The position numbers and the translations under genes were made by a program. A DNA stretch of 64,000 nucleotides. Source: Bolinopsis microptera. Lineage: Eukaryota; Ctenophora; Tentaculata; Lobata; Bolinopsidae. A model generated the notes under the pieces. It did not search any database. It was not told where the DNA came from and worked only from the letters and a program-made list of their open reading frames with translations. The stretch lies in NCBI RefSeq assembly GCF_026151205.1, contig NC_087078.1, forward strand, positions 12,817,118 through 12,881,117. The letters run 5' to 3'. Position 1 is the stretch's first letter. Each line of letters opens with the position of its first letter. Shown in pieces: positions 1 to 11,160 of the stretch.

Positions 1-1210
1 AAACTTGGTTTGAGTGGTCCTAGGACTAATATAAACACTTTCCGACCAATTTTAAACCATTCTGAGCATTTTTAGGACAATATTCATTTTTGTTCATTTT
101 CGTTCATTCCATGAACCTGGGTAATGTTATTTGAGTTTTGATGGCTCTTAGGCCTAGTTTTTACCTATATCCATCTTAGAAAACCGAATTGAGGCTTCCC
201 AGCACTTAAATACAGCCAATACTTCGATGTGCCCATGTTCCAAAAATCTGGATTCTCAGGAGAATTATTGTGCCAAAATTGGAACATTTTGAAACATTGG
301 TAACATCGGTTCTAGACATGCAGAGATTCCCAAACTTGGTTTGAGTGGTCCTAGGACTAATATAAACACTTTCCGACCAATTTTAAACCATTCTGAGCAT
401 TTTTAGGACAATATTCATTTTTGTTCATTTTCGTTCATTCCATGAACCTGGGTAATGTTATTTGAGTTTTTATGGCTCTTAGGCCTAGCTTTTACCTATA
501 TCCATCTTAGAAAACCGAATTGAGGCTTCCCAGCACTTAAATACAGCCAATACTTCGATGTGCCCATGTTCCAAAAATCTGGATTCTCAGGAGGATTATT
601 GTGCCAAAATTGGAACATTTTGGAACATTGGTAACATCGGTTCTAGACATGCAGTGATTCCCAAACTTGGTTTGAGTGGTCCTAGGACTAATATAAACAC
701 TTTCCGACCAATTTTAAACCGTTCTGAGCATTTTTAGGACAATATTCATTTTTGTTCATTTTCGTTCATTCCATGAACCTGGGTAATGTTATTTGAGTTT
801 TGATGGCTCTTAGGCCTAGTTTTTACCTATATCCATCTTAGAAAACCGAATTGAGGCTTCCCAGCACTTAAATACAGCCAATACTTCGATGTCCCCATGT
901 TCCCAAAATGGTTACAAAAATCAAAATTGGAACCACCTTCACATCGGTTCTAGACATACAGTGATTCCCAAACTTGGTTTGAGTGGTCCTAGGACCAATG
1001 TAAACACTTTCCGACCCATTTTAAACCATTCTGAGCACTTTGAGAAGAATGTTCATTTTCGTTCATTTCTGGTCATTCCATGGGTAATTTTATACGACTT
1101 TTGATGGCTCCTAGGCCTAGCTTACGGCTATATCCATCTTAGAAAACCGAACTGAGCCTTCCCAGCACTCAAATACGGCCAATACTGCGATGTGCCCATG
1201 TTCCAAATTT
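1..1210. repeat. 331-bp tandem satellite array
   Basis: The same segment restarts at positions 1, 332 and 663 (period 331) and again at 970, where the preceding copy is shortened to 307 bases by internal divergence. Copies 1 to 3 differ by only a few substitutions; copy 4 is more diverged and fades near 1210. The array runs off the left edge, so its true copy number is unknown. The short open frame at 889-1104 lies inside the repeat and shows no protein-like features. Confidence 0.95.
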
Positions 1211-1215
1211 ATGGA

Positions 1216-2138
1216 TTCATCTACTGGAATCTCACGATATCGTGAGCCTAGCTATGAGATTTAAACGAAACGCGCAAAAATCTGGCAAAAATCTCGCGCG
1301 CGTTACGTCGAAGTTTTCACGCTATAAACAAGTGATAAAATACACGTTAACTTTAAGAGTATAAAATACATGTTAAGTTCCTAATTCCCTCAACTTTTAA
1401 GTTAAACTTTTTCTGTTTCCTCATTTATTTACAAATTTTGTGCGATGAGTCTGGCTCGCAATCTCGCATAAATCTTGACCTGGGTTTGCCCAGTTAAACC
1501 GGGGGTATCCAATGGTGAAAAATGGAGAAAAATGGCGAATGAATTTGATGGTGAATCGGTTTTCCAAATAGTAAAATTTCACCATTTTTACCCCATACGC
1601 GTACGTCCTCTTATCAATACATATTCATTCCTTCTCCTCAGCCGTACTAATTAGGGATTAGGATGGTTCATATTATATAATGGGTTTTATCTTTGCTACA
1701 GTACATCAACAATGTTAATAAATTATGTCCGCTTTTGAGAAATTATAATAAAACAAAAACAATATCAGGAATGTTTTCAAATTGCATAACAAAATTTCCA
1801 AAGAGTTCAGATAAATAAGTTAAGCACCATTCTGACAAGTCACGAACCGTTCTGTAAAAAAACTAAACGTTCAAGTCTATGCTTATGATTGAGTTAACCA
1901 ATAGACAAGAGTTCAAGATATTTTTCCAAATAGATAATGTTGGTTTAAAGAAAGAACAATTAAAAGAATCAAAACCTTTAAATAATGTATGATATTCCAT
2001 TAAATACTTTATGATTTAATAAAAGTTGGCATCTCACTGCTATAGCCTACCGATTAATCAACCTTCGACAAATACGCTGTGACAATAAAAACCTATGTGG
2101 CGTAATAAATAAAAATAAAAAGTAAAAACTGGCATGTA
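1216..2138. other. Intergenic, no gene seen
   Basis: AT-rich sequence between the satellite and the POLR3H stop codon. At about 1500-1597 it holds a short copy of the G-tract repeat end (GGGGGTATCCAATGG, then a degenerate inverted CACCATTTTTACCCC). The same end is seen at 4135 and, inverted, at 24755. Nothing coding was recognised. Confidence 0.6.
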
Positions 2139-3280
2139 CTAAATATTATCCTCCTTCCACCAAGATAAAAGTCCTAAGCCTGGTTCACTGATAGTACCGA
2201 TAATCTTCATAGGTAACAACTCTTCTGAGTCTTGTGTAGGAGCACGTTTAGCTACGTCGTTAAACTCTATTTTACAAACCCTGAACCTGGTAACAGAGTA
2301 AAGTAAATATGTGGTGGGGGATTTATGGTTACCTTGAGATGAGATCTAAAATTTGTACTTGGCACTTTATCAAAAGCTAAAACTGCTGCCAAATGTAGTA
2401 ATCATCAAAATGCAGATGTTAATTTTATCTAAATTTAATTAGCCCGTATAGCTGGTACCTGATTTCTTCTCTCTCATCCATGTAGAGATTGTGAGTCTCC
2501 AGTCCGTCAGTGTACTCCCAAATCCAGCAGTTCTCCTCTTGGTCGAACCTGAGAGAACACGTCTTATCAATCTCTGTAACTAATATGGTTACTAGGGTTA
2601 TGAATACATGACACGTATGGTTTTATCAGTAACTAGGGGACACAATTATAGTTACTACGGCTGTTCGGCTCATAAACATGGTAACTAATAGCTCTAAAAG
2701 CAGTTTCAAACACCAGATTAAATACAGAACCTGTGTGGAGACTGGAGATACGCTTCAGGGATGAAAATGTCCTCGAAGAAGCCCAAAGTTACCCAAACAC
2801 CGTCTGGACTGGACCGTCTAACTTTACCGATGATAACCTCCTCTTCAAAGGGTTTGAACACTATGTACCGGAACAGAACAGACGTGTGGGTTCCTAAAAT
2901 ACGGTGCGTTAATTCAAGTCTTTATCCAGTTTTAGAGAACAAAAATCGTTTAATTTTCAAAAGAGATTAGATTTTAAGATATTAAAACATATTTCGACGT
3001 TTTCTAATATCAGTCTATTTCAGCATTGTATTGCTGACTCATCTTGTCTATCACATCAACTAAACATTTGATATCCACGCAACTGACCCGCGTCACCAGG
3101 GAAGGAGAAAGACTCCCCAATCTGAATAATATCATGAAGTGCAATACACAGTCCGTGAGGGTAAAGCACTTTGTTTGCTAGCTTGGTGTTCAGCACCTCC
3201 TTTATAGCTCGGGTTTGTTCCAGTTTGAAGAGGGAGGGCCGGATACCAACATTATTCCTTAGTTCTATTAGCTGGAACAT
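2139..3280 (-). CDS. POLR3H: RNA polymerase III subunit RPC8 (POLR3H), 4 exons
   Basis: Exons (transcript order): 3079-3280, 2731-2893, 2459-2548, 2139-2280. They sum to 597 nt, giving 198 aa, close to the roughly 204 aa usual for the family. All junctions keep frame; three donors begin GTTCTG, GTACCA or GTGGAT, the last being a weak donor. The product starts MFQLIELRNN, has the LANKVLYPHGLC segment and FPGD typical of the Rpb7-like N-terminal domain, then an OB-fold region (VRRSSPDGVWVTLGFF) and ends SEPGLGLLSWW plus six residues, a hallmark of RPC8. With RPC9 it forms the Pol III stalk that helps initiation on tRNA and 5S genes in the nucleus. Identification is from family knowledge; exon boundaries are read from the sequence. 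Confidence 0.93.
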
Positions 3281-3789
3281 GGGGGTGAAGGTAGGATTTT
3301 AGGTTTTAGGACGTCGTATATAAACACACCAAACGATGCACCTCCTGTAATGTTGGAATGTAGTCAAAATCAAACTTAGTGCTTAAGAAACGGAATATAT
3401 TGTACTATAATCTTACTATATATAAAGCGAGACGATATATATATATATATCTGTGCCATTTTACTGACACCACGGCATCGACTTTAACGCAACTTTCTGC
3501 AAAAACCGTAAAAGATATACAACTGAAACTTTTTTGGCTGGGTCAAATGCTTTAATATCCTCCAAATCAGCATGAAAAAATAAAAAATTGGCCGAGGAAT
3601 AATGATTTTAGAGCCGAAAATTTGGACCCCCAAGTGGTGTCAAAAACGCCAATTAAATAGGTAATAATTATTTCAGTATCTTGAGTCTTGACACCGTTTA
3701 GGGCTATATTTCACGGGTTCCTGCTAGTGTATATAAGTTGGAAACTTTACATATAGATTGAAATGAAAGATAAAACATTGACATGTATT
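3281..3789. other. Upstream region of POLR3H, no gene seen
   Basis: This stretch presumably contains the POLR3H promoter and 5' UTR. A (TA)n run lies near 3436-3451. No further exon was recognised. Confidence 0.4.
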
Positions 3790-3813
3790 TAACAGACTCT
3801 TTTAAAGAGTCTG

Positions 3814-4032
3814 TTATTTTATCCATTTGTAAGTCGTACCTACTGTAAGATAAAAGTATTTATGAGCGGATGTTATGTTAAGGGATGAGCGAAACTTTGA
3901 TATAACAGTAGAGCCGTGAAGACAGTAAGCAGAGATTCCTACTTCTAGAGTTCTTCTTATTATCTTACATTCCAAACAATCTTCTTTCATAGTATCATCC
4001 TTGTGATGTAAGAGAGTTAACTGGACGCTCAT
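3814..4032 (-). CDS. Hypothetical small protein (72 aa)
   Basis: An ATG-initiated frame of 72 codons. The product has a Cys pair (DCLECK) followed by a moderately hydrophobic stretch. That layout is loosely reminiscent of small mitochondrial assembly factors of the DUF4536 type, but the similarity is too weak to name it. The stop codon lies inside a perfect 27-bp palindrome (3790-3816). It could equally be a chance frame or an exon of a longer gene. Not recognised with confidence. Confidence 0.25.
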   Translation of the reverse strand: MSVQLTLLHHKDDTMKEDCLECKIIRRTLEVGISAYCLHGSTVISKFRSSLNITSAHKYFYLTVGTTYKWIK

Positions 4033-4134
4033 TAATAAAATACCATCTTGGATGGAGGAAGATAGAAGAAGTTAAGTTCATGAAATTGTAAACATGCAAT
4101 GATAAAGCAGAAACAAAACACTGAACACCGAACA

Positions 4135-4785
4135 GGGGGTATCCAATGGTGTAAAATGGTGAATTATTTTTATGGTGAATTACGGTTTCCAAATTGTAAA
4201 ATTTCACCATTTTTCGCCATTTTTTCGATAAATATATTGCCTTCTAGTTTTAGTTTTGACCTGGTTAGGTGTTATCACTCCAAAAAAAGTTGTTGGTTAT
4301 TAACTCAGATTTTAAGGATATAAAGAAACAATTAAACATGTGTTTCATTAAACTTAAAGTAAGTATAGGTTTCAGAAATTCGGAAACTCGATTCACCAAT
4401 GCAAACTATCAATCACAATTTTTCATCAAAACTAGTGAAAACTGAACATGGTGAGAAAGGTACATTGAAAATGGTAACTTTAAGTGAAAATGGTGCAGTG
4501 AGAAAGAAACATTAATACTGGTAACTTTTGGTGAACATGGCGAGTAAGGTACATCAAAATTGGCTACTTTAGTGAACATGGCGAGTAAGATACATCAAAT
4601 CTAGTAACTTTTGGTGATCATGGTGAGTAAGGTACATCAAAACTGGTTACTTTTAGTGAACATGGCGAGTAAGGTTCATCAAAATTAAGCTCTTGGACCT
4701 TGGTACACATTTAATAATTAAATTTGATACTTTGAAAATAAATAACTAAAATGGTGAAAAATTGTTCACCATTGAATTCCCCCCA
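4135..4785 (+). mobile_element. MITE-like element with G-tract end and internal minisatellite
   Basis: It begins GGGGGTATCCAATGGTG and ends with a CACCATTG...CCCCCC-type tip near 4785. The interior (about 4436-4690) is a degenerate tandem array of 41-47-bp units of the form GTGAACATGGCGAGTAAGG plus TACATCAAAACTGG. The last 170 bases match 24531-24755, showing a repeat family. No transposase is encoded. The element class is not known. Confidence 0.65.
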
Positions 4786-5058
4786 CCCTCCAATATTTGT
4801 GTGTATGACGAAAAACAAATTAAACAAACAGATACAATAACAAATTCTATGTATAATATACTTTGATCACGATGGGAGATTTACCTGACAGACACGATAA
4901 GTGGTCGTTCACATAATATTACGTATTCAGCCGAGGGGAAGGGGGTAGGGGTTTCCAAATGATTACACTCTAGTGATTTTGACACAATAGCTATTTGTAA
5001 AACTTATTACGGGGGGATTTCAAACAGATACAACCACGACGATGCTCCATTACTTAAT

Positions 5059-5089
<31 letters not shown>

Positions 5090-5249
5090 TCAGTAAAGGC
5101 AAAAAATCATAATGTCTCGCCATCTTATCAAGAATTGAACAACATCTTGCAGGACTGCCAATTTAGTTTCTCACCATATAGTGGATTCTAATATTTCTTG
5201 TAGGATCACTCATTTATCTTGCAGGAAAAGAGCTCTGTGAACATTTGAA
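4786..5249. other. Intergenic with a long poly-G run
   Basis: No gene was seen. A poly-G tract of more than 20 bases occupies about 5059-5083. Sequence right of about 5190 is the degraded 3' flank of the first zinc-finger pseudogene. Confidence 0.5.
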
Positions 5250-6228
5250 TCATTTCTCCCCAGAGTGAATTTTTATGTGTTGAGTAAGATGCGTTGCTTG
5301 TCTTCCAGCATATGAACACTCAGAACATTTGAAGGGTTTCTCACCTGAGTGAATTCTCATATGTACAGTAAGATGACATGCTCGTTTTGTAGCATATGAA
5401 CACTCAGAACACTTGAAGGGTTTCTCACCTGAGTGAGTTCTTGAATATGTTCAGTAAGATGACCTGCTTGTCTTGCAGCAAATGAACACTCAAAACATTT
5501 GAAGGGTTTTTCACCTGAGTGAATTCTCATATGTTCAGTAAGATGACCTGCTTGTCTTGCAGCAAATGAACACTCAGAACACTTGAAGGGTTTCTCACCT
5601 GAGTGAGATCTTATATGTACAGTAAGATGACCTGCTCGTTTTGCAGCGTATGAACACTCAGAACACTCGAAGGGTTTCTCACCTGAGTGAATTCTCATAT
5701 GTACAGTAAGATCACCTGCTCGTTTTGTAGCATATAAACACTCTGAACATTTTAAAGGTTTCTCTCCACAGTGAATCTTTTGATGTTTTATAAGTGTTCT
5801 CGAATATGCTGCACTGAATCTACACTGTGAACACCTAAATGGTTTCGCAGGCGGACTCTTACTAGGAGACAGAACTAATGTCCTCTGAGGATCAGTTCCA
5901 ACTTCCAGTCAAGTTATCTGAAGTATCAAAGTAGTCAGGTACTTCTGGGCTGCTATGATCATGATGCTGTTTTACATGTTCTATAAACTGAGTGTCTGAG
6001 TAAACATGTTCAGCACAAACTGGACAGATAAAAACAGATGGGTTATCTGATTCAGATGTAAGTTCTTGTTTTATTGTACAATTTGATATTGTTTTATGTT
6101 CTTTGATGTGCTCAACAAAGTAGTCTTCTGAAAAGTAATGTGCTCCACACATTGGGCAGAGGAAACCGTTTGACTTTTCTGGGTTCTCCACTTGCTCTGA
6201 TTTGATCTCTTGTTTACAGTCTTTAGAC
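5250..6228 (-). pseudogene. C2H2 zinc-finger paralogue 1, frameshifted
   Basis: It starts at the conserved MSKDCKQEIKSEQ codon (ATG at 6228) and encodes the two N-terminal C2H2 motifs shared by the family (CPMCGAHYFSEDYFVEHIKEH and a CPVCAEH finger), then the spacer and a run of TGEKP-linked fingers. Two indels break it. Near 5898 an insertion turns the spacer into LTGSWN-stop. Near 5434 two extra bases shift the frame in the third finger from the end of the array. In the shifted frame, fingers continue to a TGA at 5250-5252. It lacks the RNase H-derived tail of the other copies. It is probably a dead member of the array; sequencing error is the alternative. Confidence 0.8.
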
Positions 6229-6302
6229 ATTCTGAGGTATTGAAATATAAGAGATATATAAAGTACATTTATTTTAAATTCGATCGTGAAGAAATTTGGC
6301 AT

Positions 6303-6838
6303 TGATAACGTGCCTTATCCAATGAAAATCACAAATATTTGCCCGGTTAAACCAAACGATAAACTTATTTTATCATTAAATGAACATCACTGATTTTTGA
6401 TTGGTTGAGGAACACCAATCGGAGGAAGTACTTGACGCTAAAGCTTCAAAGTATTTAATTGCAATCAATTTTAAACTATAACATCACTACCAGAAAATGT
6501 AGACTTTAGGGCTAAAAGATATCAAAATAGAGTAGTATAGTTCATTTGTCTGACATTTTTATCGGTGACATGCTTCAGTCTTACTAGAAGAACAGTGATA
6601 ACACAATACATCAAATAAAAGAAAAATCATTAATGATAGCGATAGTGCTTGAGAAGGTAATGGCATGCAACATATATATTTGTATTATATCTTCATCGTT
6701 TTTCACTAATTTGAATCATAATGTATTATCTTAAAAAATGTATATTATTTCCGGTTTGAATATTCACATTTCATAATTTACCCATTGATCCTTATTCAAA
6801 GTTTTCCAGTCTCCAGATAATAAAAGTGGAATCGAAGT
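6303..6838 (-). promoter_or_regulatory. Duplicated upstream region of zinc-finger paralogues
   Basis: This segment 5' of paralogue 1 recurs 5' of the others (8506-8750, 20708-21248, 22314-22844). It holds CCAAT elements in both orientations (CATTGGATAAGG near 6315; the pair ATTGG/CCAAT near 6400-6420) and GATAA motifs. An ACTTTATATATCTC TATA-like stretch sits just 5' of the MSKDC start codon. Conservation across copies reflects recent duplication, so function is only inferred. Confidence 0.5.
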
Positions 6839-6844
6839 ATGCTA

Positions 6845-7098
6845 CTAATGACACTTAGTGTAGGTTGCAAAGTTGACAAGAGTAGTTATTTGATGGTTGT
6901 CGAAGATATCGTTGACAGGGAGGTAATAATCCTGAAAATATTGCCCTCAAAGTTGAGCAATAGATGGGTACAAAGGCACGGTCTTAGAAAATACGAGACG
7001 GTCTTTTATTCGAGGTCACATATCGGATATGCGCTGGTGTTAGATTTGCAGATGGTACGAAGGTGTTTGTTTAACCCACAGTGTCCGGTGATAAGTTC
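6845..7098 (-). pseudogene. Retrotransposon RNase H/RT tail fragment (unit 1)
   Basis: Read on the minus strand this encodes ELITGHCGLNKHLR, a CPICDHEEKTVSYFL zinc-binding-like motif, a frameshift, then IAQLRGQYF and a tail to a TAG stop. This is the standard C-terminal signature of the RNase H-containing jockey-group non-LTR elements. The stop codon of zinc-finger paralogue 2 (7071-7073) lies inside it in another frame. The same fragment is repeated at 21255-21507 and 22851-23104, so it was captured before the array duplicated. Confidence 0.75.
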
Positions 7099-8432
7099 TG
7101 TATTTCTGACGAAGTAGTATGCATTCTCATTATATGTTTAGTAAGATTACCTGCTCGTCTTGCAGCATATGAACACTCAGAACACTTAAAGGGTTTCTCA
7201 CCTGAGTGAGTTCTCATATGTTCAGTAAGATGGCCTGCTTGTCTTGCAGCAAATGAACACTCAGAACATTTGAAGGGTTTCTTATTCTCCCCAGAGTGAA
7301 TTCTCATATGTCTAGTAAGATTACTGGCTTGTCTTGCAGCATATGAACACTCACAACACTTGAAGGGTTTCTCACCTGAGTGAGTTCTCATATGTTCAGT
7401 AAGATTACCTGCTCGTTTGGTAGCATATGAACACTCAGAACACTTGAAGGGTTTCTCACCTGAGTGAATCCTCATATGTTCAGTAACACTATTTGCTTGT
7501 CTTGCAGCAAATGAACACTCAGAACATTTGAAGGGTTTCTCACCTGAGTGAATTCTCATATGTACAGAAAGATAACTTGCGTGTCTTGCAGCAAATGAAC
7601 ACTCAGAACACTTGAAGGGTTTCTCACCTGAGTGAGTTCTCATATGTTCAGTAAGATTACCTGCTCGTTTTGTAGCATATGAACACTCAGAACACTTGAA
7701 GGGTTTCTCACCTGAGTGAATTTTCCTATGTTCAGTAAGACTATTTGCGTGTCTTGCAGCATATGAACACTCAGAACACTTAAAGGGTTTCTCACCTGAG
7801 TGAGTTCTCATATGTCTAGTAAGATCACCTGCTCGTTTTGTAGCAAATGAACACTCTGAACATTTGAAGGGTTTCTCTTCAGAGTGAGTTCTCATATGTC
7901 TAGTAAGAATACCTGCTTGACTTGCAGCAAATGAACACTCTGAACATTTGAAGGGTATCTCTCCATAGTGAGTTCTCATATGTACAGAAAGATTACTCGA
8001 ATATGCTGCACTGAATGTACACTGTGAACACATAAATGGTCTCACATGCGGACTCTCACTAGGAAACAGAACTAATGTCCTCTGAGGATCTGTTTCAGTC
8101 AAGTTATCTGAAGTATCAAAGTAGTCAGGTACTTCTGGGCTGCTATGATCATGATGCTGTTTTACATGTTCTATTAACTGAGTGTCTGAGTAAACATGTT
8201 CAGCACAAACTGGACAGATAAAAACAGATGGTTTATCTGATTCAGATGTAAGTTCTTGTTTTATTGTACAATTAGATATTGCTTTATATATATATAATGT
8301 TCTTTGATGTGCTCAACAAAGTAGTCTTCTGAAAAGTAATGTGCTCCACACATTGGGCAGAGGAAACCGTTTGACTTTTCTGGGTTCTCCACTTGCTCTG
8401 ATTTGATCTCTTGTTTACAGTCTTTAGACATT
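7071..8432 (-). pseudogene. C2H2 zinc-finger paralogue 2 (11 fingers plus broken N-terminus)
   Basis: The finger array is open from about 8280 to the stop at 7071 and contains a CSQC finger followed by ten CSEC/CCEC fingers joined by HSGEKPFKC linkers, ending SEIQNLSPDTVG. The two N-terminal fingers start at MSKDC (ATG 8432). An expanded TA repeat at about 8285-8297, replacing a short AAAGC segment, shifts the frame between them. The MPN-type upstream extension is also out of frame here, which argues that MSKDC is the genuine family start. Predicted role: nuclear sequence-specific DNA binding. It is probably non-functional unless a downstream start or splice rescues it. Confidence 0.75.
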
Positions 8433-8505
8433 CTGAGGTATTGAAATATATAAGAGATATATAAAGTAAATTTATGTTAAATTCGATCGTGATGGAATTT
8501 GGCAT

Positions 8506-8750
8506 TGATAACGTGCCTTATCCAATGAAAATCACAAATATTTGCCTGGTTAAACCAAAAGATAAACTTAGTTTATCATTAAATGAACATCACTGATTTT
8601 TGGTTGGTTGAGGAACACCAATCGGGGGCAGTACTTGACACTAAAGCTTCAAAGTATTTCATTGCAATCAATTTTAAACTATAACATCACTACCAGAAAA
8701 TGTAGACTTTAGGGCTAAAAGATATCAAAATTGAGTAGTTCATTTGTCTG
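8506..8750 (-). promoter_or_regulatory. Upstream region of paralogue 2, cut by Penelope-like insertion
   Basis: It matches 6303-6550 and 22314-22560 up to the motif GTTCATTTGTCTGAC at 8736-8750, where the family sequence stops abruptly and Penelope-like sequence begins. The distal part of the promoter unit is missing. Confidence 0.6.
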
Positions 8751-11160
8751 ACTGCAGTTTACCTGCAGATACTCCCAACTAGGAAGGTACGAGGTCAGAC
8801 AGTGACAGTTACGGAACCCACCTCCATCCAGAATTCACAACTCATAAAAAGAATGACCACTCAACTGGTAGATAGCTCCAATCAATTGTGGAAGAAAGTA
8901 TGGACACAGCGAGGGCTCGATGATGATTATTTCAGACAAATCAGAGTTCCGGATCATGTTTCTCTTCCAGTCTTATATGTACTTATCAAGACTCACAAGA
9001 ATTCTCCAGAATGTTTCAGAAACACCATCCCTCTGGAACAGGTGAAAGTACGACCCATTATCAGCTGTGTTGACTCACCCACAGAGAGATTGAGCTGGCT
9101 GGTGACAACCATCCTCAAACCATTACTGAAGGAAATACCCAGTCACCTTGGTAATCTCTTTGAACATCTGGAAACTCTTCGTGCAATTCCGAAAGAACAG
9201 CTAGCTGGCAGGAGAATCTTCTCGGCGGACATTTCAGCACTTTATACCAACATAAATGTCCAAGGTTGTATTGATGACGTTATAGAACTGGCCACTGAGC
9301 ACCGGGAAAAACTTGATCTCATGGGACTGAACCTGACTGATGTTCACGAGATCCTATTGCACATCCTGACTAGTTCATACTTTGTGTATAATGGGACTCT
9401 GTGGATACAGCAGGATGGCCTTTTCATGGGATTGAGACCGGGACCATTTTGCGCAGTGATCAGAGTGTACAAGTTTGAGAGAAGCTCGGTTTACACTGAC
9501 TTACATTACTTGTCGGTCTACTTATCTGACTTCTACAAGCGGTACATTGACGACGCCACCAGCACAGCTGTAACAAGAGAAGAAGCTCTAGCACTTGTTC
9601 AGAGTATCGCAGACCAGGACCCTGACAAGAAACTCAAGTGGGAGGTAGAGTTTCCGGAGAACGACCAAGAGTTCATCCCATTCCTTAACACAGAGCTTAG
9701 AGTGGAACCTGATGGAACTGTGACGAGCCGCTTGTACCGTAAGCCACAGCAGAAAGACATCACACTTCACAAGAATTCATGTCACCCAGAATCTGTGAAG
9801 ACGAACACCGTGATCAACATGTATAAAGAAGCGGACAAGATCTCGTCAGGACCTCAGGAGAGAGAACATTCATACAGCATTTTAGACCGTCTTATGACTA
9901 GAAACGGGTATCAAACACCCAGAAATTATTCCAACAGACGTCGTAGTAGTATTAGTAATAGAAATAGGGAGGATAACAGAACAGTGCTTAAGTTAGATTT
10001 TATCTCAGACAGTATCAGTAACAGAATTAGGAATCATATTAAACAGAACAATTTACCTATTAAAGTTATATTTTCCCCAGCTAGAAAACTAAGAAATATT
10101 GTGTGTAATAACAGACCGTATGATAAGAGAACCTGTATTATTAACTCCTGTAAAATTTGTCCTTTATTAATAACTGAAAATAAAGATTGTGAGGTGAAGA
10201 ACGTTGTGTATAAGATTACCTGTAAAATCTGTAATAATATTTATATTGGTGAGACGTGCAGGAGGGCACATGATAGGCTCGGAGAGCACCTAAGATATGC
10301 TAAATTTCCTTTAACTCCTTCTAACACTAGTCAAGCTTTTGCTATTCATTATAACAGTTTACATAGGGGGTCAGAACCCAATTTAGAATTTGAGATTTTA
10401 AAAACAGAAAGCAACACAGCTAGAAGAAAGATTGCAGAAGCAATGCTTATTTTGAAGTTCAAACCTAACATTAACAAGAGAGATGAGTTAGAAACAATCA
10501 AACGTTTTTTAGTAACAAGTACATAATAAACAGGGTGGAACATATTTTATACTTTACAGACAGGGGATTGTCTACACATATGTAGTGATTTTTAGTGATA
10601 TTTATAGGTTTTGTTTACTTTCTGAGTACAGGGACCACATCTCACACACGCACACTTCCGCCTCCTATTCAACACACTACCCTTACAACATCAATCAAAC
10701 CATATTAGGCTCCCACGTTTCACACTTCTCATTGGTCAGTACGATTCCCGCCATTTCCACTCCACACTAGATACATACCTACACACTTCACATCATGCAC
10801 CTGTTCACCGTTGTAGCACTCCATGCTTCTGTATCATGTGTAGTATATTTAGTAGTAGTTTTAGGAATGTACAGTATTTACTATAAAAGTTTGTCGTCGT
10901 ATAAATTAGTTTTGTTATGAATTTTGTTATGACTTTTTTGTATCGAATTTTTGGATAAAGTTGATTGATTAAAAATAAATTAATGTACACAAATTTTGCC
11001 TCAGATATATGTTTTTTACGTTTTGAATTTTTAACACTTGTTTTTAGATCATGAATACGATGTAGTTACATTGAAACGTCGAGTAATCTCCTTTCCCTAA
11101 TAAGAGCATTTTTACTTGTCGCAACAACCGGGATAAAGATAATTTTACCCAGAATACATT
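8751..11160 (+). mobile_element. 5'-truncated Penelope-like copy (pseudo-LTR position)
   Basis: It matches 12232-14641 at a constant offset of 3481 bases with almost no differences; one seen is CACGCACA near 10646 versus CACACACA. The frame through 8802-10526 encodes the last 574 residues of the same protein, and the codon at 8802 is GTG, not a real start. The copy ends exactly where the full copy starts. A truncated copy placed head-to-tail upstream of a full one is the known Penelope arrangement, in which the first copy acts as a pseudo-LTR. It therefore supplies the putative promoter for the downstream copy. Confidence 0.9.

Noticed and set aside
4099-4323. Plus-strand 74-codon frame
   Set aside because: Spans the end of a MITE; no protein features.
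6839-7117. Conserved 92-codon plus-strand frame recurring at 21249 and 22845
   Set aside because: Its conservation is explained by duplication of the minus-strand RNase H fragment; the plus frame has no family features.
8802-10526. A separate 574-aa Penelope-like gene
   Set aside because: It is the 5'-truncated tandem copy; the apparent start is GTG inside a longer open frame.
10990-11160. Canonical hammerhead ribozyme in the Penelope-like pLTR
   Set aside because: No CUGAUGA core on either strand; only a partial motif was seen, kept as a low-interest finding.
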